A DNA stretch of 64,000 nucleotides from Coraliomargarita_B sp046540835. GTDB taxonomy: Bacteria; Verrucomicrobiota; Verrucomicrobiia; Opitutales; Coraliomargaritaceae. Made by a program: the position numbers and the translations under genes. Numbering within the stretch: position 1 is the first letter of the stretch; every line of letters starts with the position of its first letter. Below are positions 17,276 to 25,618 of this stretch, one piece after another. Under the pieces are notes generated by a model, which was not told where the DNA came from, did not search any database, and was given only the letters and a program-made list of their open reading frames with translations. Location of the stretch: positions 7,492-71,491 of the forward strand of contig JBKHEL010000001.1 in the NCBI GenBank assembly GCA_046540835.1, given 5' to 3'.

Positions 17276-18052
17276 ATGAAGCCTCTCGCCCTGGTCACCA
17301 ACGACGACGGAATCGACTCCGCCTTTCTGCGCGAACTCATCCTCGCCCTGCAAAAACACTTTCGCGTCGCGGTCGCCGCGCCAGCTTTCGAACAAAGCTG
17401 GATCGGCCGGGCCTTTACCCGCAAAGGAGAGGTCGAAGTGATCCACAGCCCAACCCACTTCGAAGGCGTCACGGATGCCTGGGCCATCAGCGGCACCCCC
17501 TCCGACTGTGTCAACATCGCCTTGGGCAACCTTCTCAGCGAGCGCCCCTCAATCGTTTGTTCGGGCATCAATATCGGCTTTAATACCACCGAAACCCTCA
17601 TCCTCAGCTCCGGCACCGTCGCCGGCGCGATCGAAGCTGCGCTCTGGGATATCCCGGCCATCGCTTTCAGCAAGTGTGTGCCCCGCGAAATTTTTGCAGA
17701 AGTCAGCGGAAATCAGGGGCACACCGAGGGTGCCTTTGCCGAATCGCTCCTCTGCGCGGCCTCCCGGGCCGCCGATTTGGCGCGGGAGACATTCTCCCGG
17801 CCCGAAAAATCCGGCCGGGTCATCAATATCAACTTTCCCGCCAAAACCTCCGCATCGACGGAAATCCGCGATGCCGTCCCCGCCAAAATCGAACTGGGCA
17901 GTCTCTTCGAAGAACACCAGCCGGGCAAATATCGCTTCCGCTTCAAAGCGGGCCTCCTCTGCAACCCTTCGGAGATCAACGACCGCTCGACCCTCGATGC
18001 GGGGATGATCAGCCGGAGCGTGCTCAATTTCTCCCGCATTGGCCGCTCCTGA
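17276..18052 (+). CDS. surE: 5'/3'-nucleotidase SurE
   Basis: A 258-residue metal-dependent survival-type phosphatase acting on nucleoside 5'- and 3'-monophosphates. Diagnostic motifs: TNDDGIDS at residues 8-15 with the metal-binding Asp pair, GTPSDCVNIAL (about 79-89), and SGINIGFN followed by SSGTVAGAIEA. The usual SGIN.G.N ring that holds the metal is intact. The length is normal (about 250). It follows the thioesterase gene by 31 bp, and no pcm or nlpD gene is nearby. Confidence 0.95.
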   Translation: MKPLALVTNDDGIDSAFLRELILALQKHFRVAVAAPAFEQSWIGRAFTRKGEVEVIHSPTHFEGVTDAWAISGTPSDCVNIALGNLLSERPSIVCSGINIGFNTTETLILSSGTVAGAIEAALWDIPAIAFSKCVPREIFAEVSGNQGHTEGAFAESLLCAASRAADLARETFSRPEKSGRVININFPAKTSASTEIRDAVPAKIELGSLFEEHQPGKYRFRFKAGLLCNPSEINDRSTLDAGMISRSVLNFSRIGRS

Positions 18053-18154
18053 GACGGCCTTCTACCAAAAACAGCCGCAGCGCCACGCCAATTCGATCGC
18101 CACCACCCGCGATTAATTCTTGCCTGCACAAGCCCCTCCGCATAGGCACCTCGC

Positions 18155-19726
18155 ATGAATGATTTCTTCAAGAGTGGGTTCGCCCTCGGGCATCGCCTTT
18201 GCAACGCAGCCGCGCTCCTCTGTGCGCTGTTGTTTTTCTCGATTCACCCGATTTCCGCGCAGGATGCCACGGAACTCTTTCGTGGGACCTGGCAGATCGA
18301 TACACCGGATGACGGTGCCATCGTCGTGCTGCTCAAAGGTCAGGGCCAGGCGGCTTATTTTTGGGGTGATAACGCGGACCGCACCGTCTATCCCGGCGAG
18401 TGGGCAGCCGATGAAAACGGGGCGAAAATCGAATGGCAAGACAGCGGTTCGTTGAGCCTGAAACGCGGCTCGACCGGATTCACCGCCACCGCTTTCGCGG
18501 CCGACGGACAGAAACGCTACAGCGCTACAGCGAGGCAAATCCCCCAGGAGATCGTCGGGCAGTGGGCCAAGCCGCCGACGAAGGAGGACGACATGCGCTC
18601 CGAACGTGAGCAGGCGCAGGGATTTTTCGGCATCTGGAAAATTGGTAGCGAAGATCCGGAATACATCTTCGTCGAGCCGGACCGCGCAACCGCCAGCACC
18701 GCCGGCCACGACGCCCGGGGGCGGCGGGGCCAATGGGCGAAACAAGGCAGTGAACTCCACATCATCTGGGACAGCGGGGAGTATGGTATCCTGCGCGAGA
18801 CCGAACGGGGCTTCAACTACCAGCTCGTTGCATCGGGCGAGGTCATCGAAGAGGATAGCTCAAAGCCCCGTTCGGCGATTCGCACCCTCGAGTCAAAGGT
18901 GCCCGCCGGGTGGATGGACGACTATCAGGCCGAGCGCGAGCAATCCTCCGGCGGGATCGCCTTCCCGGAGCAGAAGGAAGCACGCGACTTCTACCGCGGA
19001 GACTGGCTGGTCCGCCGCGGAGAGGAAACCTTCGAACGCATCACGCTTTCGCGCTTCGGCGGCTTGAAGACCTCCCGGGATCGCTCACTGGGTGGACAGT
19101 GGCGCCTCAGCGGGCAGGATCTCTTCATGCGCTGGGACGATGGCATCCGTAAAATAATTTCGCCGGTGGGACAGGGGTTCGTCGTCTACGAATACCGCCC
19201 CGGACGCCCACTGGACGGGGTGCCCGCTCGTGTGCTCCCTGCCGCTCCAGCCGATCGCGCTAAATTCGAAAAACACCTCAAAGACCGTGCCAAAGTCGCC
19301 GAGCGTATGCGGGAAATGGCGTCAGCTGCGGGCATCACGCCTGACCAGCAACAAGAGTCCGGTTGGGGGCGCTCCTTCGCCCGCTGGGCCTGGCCTTTCA
19401 GTGGCGATGAAACCGAAACCAGCACCGATGAAATGCTGTCCGAAGAATTTGAACCGGATGAAACCGCTGACCCCTGGTGGTGGCCCTTCTGGAGCGAGAA
19501 AGAAGACGACTCGCAATCATCCGAGAGCGGGGAGGATGCCGGTGACGCCGAGGAGGAAAATGACGCCGGTGCCCATACGCGCACAGAAGGCGATTCGGCA
19601 GCCCCTGACCCCGCTCAACCGCCTCGGGAGTCGGCGACCGCCGGGGAGGAGGACACAAGCCCTTCGGAACGGCCCGATGCACCCAAGCGCCAGGGCTCGG
19701 CCCGCGACTGGCTCTGGCCTTTCTAA
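18155..19726 (+). CDS. Secreted triple-repeat protein of unknown function with W-x-W-P-F motifs
   Basis: A 523-residue protein with a signal peptide (about 13-35, ending ISAQ). Three related domains of about 70 residues follow, at 41-114, 156-225 and 278-347. Each starts with F-x-G-x-W and then has a G-x-W turn, a W-D/x-G turn and a G-F strand, as in small lipocalin-like or beta-clam units. The C-terminal third is acidic and low in complexity and carries three W-x-W-P-F motifs, at 411-415 (WAWPF), 441-445 (WWWPF) and the extreme C-terminus 519-523 (WLWPF). No known family was recognised. The gene stands alone between surE and glyA. Confidence 0.7.
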   Translation: MNDFFKSGFALGHRLCNAAALLCALLFFSIHPISAQDATELFRGTWQIDTPDDGAIVVLLKGQGQAAYFWGDNADRTVYPGEWAADENGAKIEWQDSGSLSLKRGSTGFTATAFAADGQKRYSATARQIPQEIVGQWAKPPTKEDDMRSEREQAQGFFGIWKIGSEDPEYIFVEPDRATASTAGHDARGRRGQWAKQGSELHIIWDSGEYGILRETERGFNYQLVASGEVIEEDSSKPRSAIRTLESKVPAGWMDDYQAEREQSSGGIAFPEQKEARDFYRGDWLVRRGEETFERITLSRFGGLKTSRDRSLGGQWRLSGQDLFMRWDDGIRKIISPVGQGFVVYEYRPGRPLDGVPARVLPAAPADRAKFEKHLKDRAKVAERMREMASAAGITPDQQQESGWGRSFARWAWPFSGDETETSTDEMLSEEFEPDETADPWWWPFWSEKEDDSQSSESGEDAGDAEEENDAGAHTRTEGDSAAPDPAQPPRESATAGEEDTSPSERPDAPKRQGSARDWLWPF

Positions 19727-19772
19727 ACACCTCTGAATTTGACCTGATCGATTTTTGAACCCTATTCGCCTT

Positions 19773-21056
19773 ATGAGCACTGCAACCGCACCCATCACAC
19801 TGAACCCGGCGCCAGTCGCCGAAATCGACCCCGAAGTCGCCACCGCCATCGCTGCCGAGCGCCAACGACAGGAGAATCATATCGAGCTCATCGCTTCGGA
19901 AAATTTCACCTATCCTTCAGTGATGGAGGCACAGGGCAGCGTCCTTACCAATAAATATGCCGAGGGCTACCCGGGCAAACGCTGGTATGGCGGGTGCGAA
20001 CAGGTCGACGTCGTCGAAAGACTCGCCGTCGAACGGGCCAAAGAACTCTTCGGAGCTGAACACGCCAATGTGCAAGCACACTCCGGCTCGCAGGCCAATT
20101 TTGCCGTCTATACCTCGGTCCTGAAACCGGGCGATAAGGTGCTCGGGATGAACCTCGATCACGGCGGACACCTCACCCATGGCAACCCGGTCAACTTCTC
20201 CGGAAAGCTCTACGAGTTTGTCCAATACGGCGTCCGTAAAGACACCGGCCTGATCGACTACGAGGAACTGGCCGCCGTCGCCCAACGGGAAAGCCCGCGG
20301 ATGATCACCGTCGGCGCGTCCGCTTACTCCCAAATTATCGATTTCGAGCGCATGGGGCAGATCGCCCGGTCCGTCGGCGCCTATCTATTTGCCGACATCG
20401 CGCACATCGCTGGCCTCGTCGCAGCGGGAGTGCACCCCTCCCCCGTCCCGCATGCCGATTTCGTCACCACCACAACGCACAAAACCCTGCGCGGCCCACG
20501 CGGCGGCCTTATTCTCTGCAAGGCCGATCACGCCAAAAAAATCAACTCCGCTATGTTTCCAGGCAGCCAGGGTGGCCCGCTCATGCACGTCATCGCGGCC
20601 AAGGCGATCTGCTTCGGTGAAGCCCTCAAACCAGAATTTAAAGCCTACGCGCAGCAGATTATCGCCAACTCAAAGGCTCTCGCCGCAGCAATGATCGAGC
20701 GCGGCTACACCATCGTCTCCGGCGGCTCGGAAAACCACCTCTTTCTTGTCGACCTGCGCGAAAATCTACCCGACCTCACCGCAAAAAAAGCTCAGGAGAC
20801 CCTCGATCTGGCTCATATCACCTGCAATAAAAATGCGGTTCCCTTCGAGACCCGCTCCCCCTTTCAGGCTTCAGGTATCCGCCTCGGCACGCCTGCGGTG
20901 ACGAGCCGTGGCTTCGTCGAAGAAGATATGGTCACGATCGCCGACTGCATCGACACCGTCCTCAAAGCCATCGATACCGATGGGCTGGAAGACGCCCTCA
21001 AAACCGCCAAAGCTCGCGTCGCCGAACTCACCGCGAAGTATCCGCTCCCCTATTAA
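19773..21056 (+). CDS. glyA: Serine hydroxymethyltransferase
   Basis: A 427-residue PLP enzyme interconverting serine and glycine while charging tetrahydrofolate with a one-carbon unit. Motifs: the HIELIASENFTYPSVMEAQG block (about 30-49), NKYAEGYPGKRWYGGCE, SGSQAN, and the PLP lysine in TTTTHKTLRGPRGG (about 230-243). An in-frame TTG at 19755 would add six residues, but ATG 19773 (MSTATAPIT) fits the family. It is followed by a pair of GC-rich repeats and a convergent HAD gene. Confidence 0.97.
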   Translation: MSTATAPITLNPAPVAEIDPEVATAIAAERQRQENHIELIASENFTYPSVMEAQGSVLTNKYAEGYPGKRWYGGCEQVDVVERLAVERAKELFGAEHANVQAHSGSQANFAVYTSVLKPGDKVLGMNLDHGGHLTHGNPVNFSGKLYEFVQYGVRKDTGLIDYEELAAVAQRESPRMITVGASAYSQIIDFERMGQIARSVGAYLFADIAHIAGLVAAGVHPSPVPHADFVTTTTHKTLRGPRGGLILCKADHAKKINSAMFPGSQGGPLMHVIAAKAICFGEALKPEFKAYAQQIIANSKALAAAMIERGYTIVSGGSENHLFLVDLRENLPDLTAKKAQETLDLAHITCNKNAVPFETRSPFQASGIRLGTPAVTSRGFVEEDMVTIADCIDTVLKAIDTDGLEDALKTAKARVAELTAKYPLPY

Positions 21057-21114
21057 GCCGGCATGTTCCGTATCCCAACCTCGGGCACGGGCCGCAGCCG
21101 AGGCGACACAGCCC

Positions 21115-21172
21115 CGGGAACCGGGGCATCCTCTGTTCTCCTAACTTCACCAAACGGGAACCGGGGCATCCT
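21115..21172. repeat. Tandem REP-like element (family B), two copies
   Basis: CGGGAACCGGGGCATCCT occurs at 21115-21132 and again at 21155-21172, a 40-bp period, between the convergent glyA and HAD genes. It is related to the single copy near 398-415 (14 of 18 positions). Confidence 0.6.
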
Positions 21173-21181
21173 GCCCAGTCC

Positions 21182-21826
21182 TCACACCACCAAAGCAGCG
21201 ACTTCGCGCAGCGAGTGCGCCACCGGCTTGCCCGTAGCCACAAGACGCTCCGGACTGTGGTGCCCGTGGGTCATCAAAATACAGTCCGTCCCCATCGCTT
21301 CAGCGACTTCGTAGTCATGCAAGGTGTCACCAACCAGGACGACTTCACGCGGATCCCAGTCGAGCCCTTCAATCCAACGGCGCCCCTGCTCAATCTTACC
21401 CCGGGCATAAATGTTGTCTGTCCCGCACAGACCATGGAAGTAGTCGCGGATGCCGAAGTGCCCGATGCCCACTTCGAGGGCCTCCTGCTTGGCCGCCGAG
21501 AGCACCGAGTGGGTCAGGCCACCCGCGGCCATCCCCCCCAGCACATCGGCCGCTTCCGGATGCAGCGCACACTCCTGCAGCCAACGCGCTTCATAGCTCC
21601 CGATAAACTCCCGGCTCACCTGCTCAAAGGCCTCCACATCCGTCTCAAACCCCAAATACGCATAGAAATGAATCACCGGAAAGCCAAAGTTCGCCCGGTA
21701 GTCCTCCGCGCTGATCGGCAAGCGTCCCCGCCGGGACAGCAGTCCATTGAGCACCTCCACGCAAAGCCAGGTGTCATTCAAGAGCGTCCCATTCCAGTCC
21801 CAGATAATATGTCGGTAGCGAGACAT
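21182..21826 (-). CDS. HAD-superfamily hydrolase, phosphoglycolate phosphatase-like
   Basis: A 214-residue haloacid dehalogenase-fold phosphatase. Motif I is WDWNGTL at residues 10-16, so the usual second aspartate (DxD) is asparagine, as in a subgroup of HAD proteins. A helical cap follows, then a conserved SAAKQEALEVGIGHFGI stretch (motif II/III region) and VLVGDTLHDYEVAEAMG (motif IV), with a Gly-Asp pair for Mg2+. The substrate is unknown. It is convergent with glyA; 225 bp separate it from recA, transcribed divergently. Confidence 0.85.
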   Translation of the reverse strand: MSRYRHIIWDWNGTLLNDTWLCVEVLNGLLSRRGRLPISAEDYRANFGFPVIHFYAYLGFETDVEAFEQVSREFIGSYEARWLQECALHPEAADVLGGMAAGGLTHSVLSAAKQEALEVGIGHFGIRDYFHGLCGTDNIYARGKIEQGRRWIEGLDWDPREVVLVGDTLHDYEVAEAMGTDCILMTHGHHSPERLVATGKPVAHSLREVAALVV

Positions 21827-22051
21827 CGGTTTCGATTCAGTTCAAAGTGAGGAGGTCCGGCCGATCCTGTCCGTTTCGCCTCGACCAGAACCCGACGAAG
21901 CGGTTTCGTCAAGCGCCGGTCTCCTCTGCCACGGAAGAACTTCCACCCCCGCGCCTTACAGGTGAACAAATTTACATTTCTCTCTTGCATCGGATCGAAT
22001 CCATGACAATCTCGTTTGCAAATCTCAAACATTCATCCAAAACATTGCTTC

Positions 22052-23143
22052 ATGCCTGCAAAAACTGCTCTCAAAACAACCGAACGAACAGCTGATTCCG
22101 ACCGCAAAAACCTGGATTTGGCCATCTCCGGAATCAACAAGCAATTTGGCCCGGGTGCACTCATGCGGCTCGGCGAAGCCACGAAAATGGAGATTGATGT
22201 CATCTCCTCCGGCTCGATCGCCATCGACATCGCGCTCGGCGTCGGCGGCCTGCCCCGTGGACGGGTCTGCGAGATCTATGGCCCGGAAAGCTCAGGGAAG
22301 ACGACTTTCTGCCTCAGCTGTATCGCACAGGCCCAAAAAGAGGGCGGTAACGCCGTTTTCATCGACGTCGAACACGCACTCGATCCGCGCTACGCCAGAA
22401 CCGTCGGCGTGGATGTGGATAACCTCATGGTCTCCCAGCCCGAAAGCGGCGAAGATGCCCTGAACATTACCGAGACCCTTATCCGCTCCGGTGCCGTCGA
22501 TATCATCGTCGTCGACTCCGTCGCCGCCCTTGTCTCAAAAAATGAACTCGACGGCCAGATGGGCGACACCACCGTCGGGCTCCAGGCACGGATGATGAGC
22601 CAGGCTATGCGCCGCCTGAGCGGAGCGATCAGCAAGACCCAGTGCGTCGTTCTCTTCACCAACCAAATCCGCGAGAAAATCGGCGTCATGTTCGGCAGTC
22701 CGGAAACCCAACCGGGTGGGCGGGCCCTCAAGTTTTTCTCATCCGTGCGCATGGATATCCGCCGGATCGGCCAGATCAAAGATACCTCCGGCCAGGTCAC
22801 AGGTAACCGGACACGGCTGAAAGTGGTGAAAAACAAAGTCGCCCCCCCCTTCACCGATACCGAATTCGACATCATGTATAACGAGGGGATCTCCCACTCG
22901 GGCTCACTCATCGACCTGGGCGTCGAGCACAAGATCCTCGAGAAAAAAGGCTCCTGGATCGCCTACAAAGGCGAGATGATCGGCCAGGGCCGGGAAGCCG
23001 CGAAACAACACGTCAAAGAAAACAACGACCTCGCCAAAGAACTCAACCAGCTCATACTCGAAAAAGTCTTCCCGCAGGCTAAAGAAGAAGCCACCGAAGC
23101 CCCTAAAAAGGAAGCCACCGAAAAAGAATCCACAAAGGCCTAA
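22052..23143 (+). CDS. recA: Recombinase RecA
   Basis: A 363-residue strand-exchange ATPase for homologous recombination and SOS signalling. Walker A GPESSGKT lies at 77-84. Also visible are NAVFIDVEHALDP, the Walker B strand IIVVDSVAAL, loop L1/L2 elements (GLQARMMSQAMRRLSG, FTNQIREKIGVMFGSPE, TQPGGRALKF), and a C-terminal domain ending in a repetitive EAT/KEA-rich acidic-basic tail typical of RecA. ATG 22052 (MPAKTALK) is used; a TTG 36 bases upstream would add a non-conserved extension. No clear SOS box was found upstream, and recX does not follow. Confidence 0.97.
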   Translation: MPAKTALKTTERTADSDRKNLDLAISGINKQFGPGALMRLGEATKMEIDVISSGSIAIDIALGVGGLPRGRVCEIYGPESSGKTTFCLSCIAQAQKEGGNAVFIDVEHALDPRYARTVGVDVDNLMVSQPESGEDALNITETLIRSGAVDIIVVDSVAALVSKNELDGQMGDTTVGLQARMMSQAMRRLSGAISKTQCVVLFTNQIREKIGVMFGSPETQPGGRALKFFSSVRMDIRRIGQIKDTSGQVTGNRTRLKVVKNKVAPPFTDTEFDIMYNEGISHSGSLIDLGVEHKILEKKGSWIAYKGEMIGQGREAAKQHVKENNDLAKELNQLILEKVFPQAKEEATEAPKKEATEKESTKA

Positions 23144-23732
23144 GCCCGCAAAAAAGCAGATTCTTCCCCTTCGAATCCAAACCGAAACGGGCCACCGCCA
23201 CCTATGAACTCGTAGCGACGATGCGCCAGCACCGTCTCCCCACAACCCGCCTGAATTCTCCCGAAAGAAGGCATCCGACCTTTCAATCGCCGCCGCACTG
23301 ATAATAAACGACGCGGTCGCGCGAATAGCCGTTCGTTCAACCTAAAATGATGAGTTGAACCGTCGATGGACGTGACGGAGGTCCGCCGGAGATGGCGAAG
23401 CAATAAACGTGAATTAGAATGACAGAAACCGATGAATTGAAGTCTCTTATAAATCATAGTTATCGCTGTGCCGCAGCCTCTCATTCATCGCCAAATTGCC
23501 GCAGCCTCCGATTCACGTTCATTAACGGCCATGAACGGTTTACTAAACTTCACCCACTCGAACGCCCGATTTTAAAACGCCCGATTTTAAGGTTAACACG
23601 CCTAACGAAGCGCTATTCGCGGTAGCGCCAGTTTCACCAAAACCGCAGCCATAACTTGACCGAAAAAAATCAGGCCCATAACCCGAAGAACAAAGATTGA
23701 TTCGCCGCCGGATTTCACTTCCCTGTCAACCC
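23144..23732. other. 589-bp intergenic region with short repeats
   Basis: No convincing gene. It contains a 16-bp-period tandem pair of AACGCCCGATTTTA (23561-23574 and 23577-23590), two direct copies of TGCCGCAGCCTC (23469-23480 and 23497-23508), and an inverted pair ACGTGAAT/ATTCACGT (23407-23414 and 23511-23518). Third-position composition is unlike the neighbouring genes. Checked for tRNA: a TTCGAATC-like string near 23168 has no cloverleaf around it. Confidence 0.5.
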
Positions 23733-24236
23733 ATGGAAGACAACCCAAAACAGCCTCTCGTCGGTGTCATCATGGGCAGCCAGTCCGATTGGAGCACCAT
23801 GAGCGAGGCGGCCACACTGCTCCGACAGCTCGATATTCCTTACGAGACGGAGATCGTCAGCGCCCACCGCACCCCGAAACGGCTCTACGAATACGCGGAG
23901 ACTGCCCGGGACCGGGGCCTCAAGGTCATCATCGCCGGGGCCGGCGGCGCAGCCCACCTCCCAGGCATGACCGCCGCAATGACCCCCCTCCCCGTGCTCG
24001 GCGTACCGGTGCAGTCAAAAGCCCTGAGCGGCCAGGACTCACTCCTCTCCATCGTGCAAATGCCTGCGGGCATCCCCGTCATGACGCTGGCCATCGGCGT
24101 CGCCGGAGCCAAAAATGCCGCACTGGCTGCCGCCTCCATTCTCGCCCTCTCGGACGTCGGCATCGCCGCCCGGCTGGAAACCTTTCGCGAGGCACAAACG
24201 CAAACCGTTCTCGACACACACATACCCGAGGCATGA
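23733..24236 (+). CDS. purE: N5-carboxyaminoimidazole ribonucleotide mutase (PurE)
   Basis: A 167-residue class I PurE that shifts the carboxylate of N5-CAIR to give CAIR in purine synthesis. Near the N-terminus is IMGSQSDWSTM (residues 11-21), the family's phosphate and active-site loop. SAHRTPKRLYEYAETA and the glycine-rich AGAGGAAHLPGM follow, then VPVQSK and GGxD-like loops. ATG 23733 (MEDNPKQ) is chosen over an upstream non-ATG start. Its stop overlaps the purK start (ATGA), so the two partner enzymes are co-translated. Confidence 0.96.
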   Translation: MEDNPKQPLVGVIMGSQSDWSTMSEAATLLRQLDIPYETEIVSAHRTPKRLYEYAETARDRGLKVIIAGAGGAAHLPGMTAAMTPLPVLGVPVQSKALSGQDSLLSIVQMPAGIPVMTLAIGVAGAKNAALAAASILALSDVGIAARLETFREAQTQTVLDTHIPEA

Positions 24237-25384
24237 TCGCACCCGGCGCTACCATCGGTATCCTCGGCGGCGGTCAGCTCGGCCGTATGCTCATCCTCGC
24301 CGGACGCGCCATGGGCTACCGTTTCCACGTCTTCGAGCCGAAAGGCCCCTGCGCCGCCGGCATGGTGGCCGACCTTGAAGTCAACGCCGATTACGACAAC
24401 GAAGACGCCCTGCACCAATTTGCCGAGGGCGTCGATGTCATCACGCTCGAATTCGAGAATATACCCGCCAAGGTGATCGAATCACTCAGCGCGATCCGCC
24501 CGGTCTTCCCCGGAAAACAGGCTCTCCACATCTGTCAGCACCGGCAGCGCGAAAAAGATTTTCTCAAATCCAATAGCCTGCCCTGTGCGCCCTTCGAATA
24601 CGCCGATTCCGCGAAAAGCCTCAAAGCTGCCATCGAGGCCATCGGCTTCCCCTGCGTCATCAAAACCGCCGCCTTCGGCTACGACGGCAAGGGGCAGATC
24701 AAACTCAATGCCGCACACGAAGCCGCCGATTGCGACGACCTCTGGGACTTTTTAGGCAAGCCCCCCCGCGTCGTCGTGGAAAAATGGATTCACCACATCG
24801 GCGAATTTTCTGTCGTCTGTGCCCGCAAAGCCGACGGCAGCAAAGCAACCTTCCCCATAGCCGAAAATGTGCACGTCGACCACATCCTCCATGCCTCGAT
24901 CCTGCCCGCGCGAATCACCCCGCCCACCCGGCGCCAGGCCGAGGCATTGGCCCGCGAGATTGCCGACCGCCTCGACGTGATCGGCCTCATTGCCGTCGAG
25001 CTGTTTTTGCAGGAAGACGGACACCTCCTCGTCAATGAAATGGCACCCCGACCCCACAACTCCGGCCATTACACGATCGAAGCCTGCTTCACCAGCCAGT
25101 TCGAACAGCATATCCGCGCAGTCACCGCTGCACCTTTAGGCTCCACCGACCTGCGCTCCCCCAGCGTCATGATCAATCTGCTCGGCGACCTCTGGGCACA
25201 GGGCACCCCCGATTGGAACGGCCTGCTCACTGACCCACGATGCAAACTCCACCTTTACGACAAAGGTGAACCCCGTCCGGGCCGCAAAATGGGCCACTTC
25301 ACCGTGATCGGCTCAGATCCCGACGAAACCCTCGAACGCGCGAAAGCCCATTTTGCCAAACTCAAGCCCTCAGCCGGAGACTAA
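24233..25384 (+). CDS. purK: 5-(carboxyamino)imidazole ribonucleotide synthase (PurK)
   Basis: A 383-residue ATP-grasp ligase that makes N5-CAIR from AIR, bicarbonate and ATP, the substrate of PurE. It shows an N-terminal preATP-grasp Rossmann start (GILGGGQLGRMLI, residues 9-21), EFENIP near residue 70, the ATP-grasp lysines in CVIKTAAFGYDGKGQ (about 141-155), and the metal-binding EMAPRPHNSGHYTIEAC. The PurE-PurK overlap matches the two-step bacterial route. The frame is open further upstream inside purE, but the ATG at 24233 is the conserved start. Confidence 0.96.
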   Translation: MIAPGATIGILGGGQLGRMLILAGRAMGYRFHVFEPKGPCAAGMVADLEVNADYDNEDALHQFAEGVDVITLEFENIPAKVIESLSAIRPVFPGKQALHICQHRQREKDFLKSNSLPCAPFEYADSAKSLKAAIEAIGFPCVIKTAAFGYDGKGQIKLNAAHEAADCDDLWDFLGKPPRVVVEKWIHHIGEFSVVCARKADGSKATFPIAENVHVDHILHASILPARITPPTRRQAEALAREIADRLDVIGLIAVELFLQEDGHLLVNEMAPRPHNSGHYTIEACFTSQFEQHIRAVTAAPLGSTDLRSPSVMINLLGDLWAQGTPDWNGLLTDPRCKLHLYDKGEPRPGRKMGHFTVIGSDPDETLERAKAHFAKLKPSAGD

Positions 25385-25618
25385 ACCCCCGAAACCCCAG
25401 GCGCTGAGAGTCATTCTCCCGGTTCAACCCGCAACAGCACAAAACAGCCTTGCAACACGGGGCGCCGTCACTGCATAGATGCACTGAATGGTAAAAATAA
25501 ACGGAAATTAGAAATTTCCTACTTTTTCACACAAAATATTTTCTCTATAAACCTACTAAATTACAACTTTTAAAAAGGGCCAGTCCCTATTTTAGCTTTC
25601 AAAGAAGGAAATTGAACA
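25385..25618. other. AT-rich leader before trpE
   Basis: The region 25480-25600 is much richer in A+T than the surroundings and probably holds the trpE promoter. A GGGCCAGTCCCTATTTT string (25577-25593) resembles the CCTGTCCCTAATTTTT string before RAYT copy 2. No Trp-codon leader peptide or attenuator hairpin was found. Confidence 0.35.

Noticed and set aside
23419..23625. Short open frame of 68 codons in the recA-purE gap
   Set aside because: It overlaps the repeats, has no ribosome site and its product is basic and low in complexity.
23144..23732. Possible tRNA near the TTCGAATCC string at 23168
   Set aside because: No acceptor stem, anticodon arm or D-arm could be paired around it.
25385..25618. 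Trp attenuator or T-box before trpE
   Set aside because: No run of Trp codons and no alternative terminator hairpin could be drawn.
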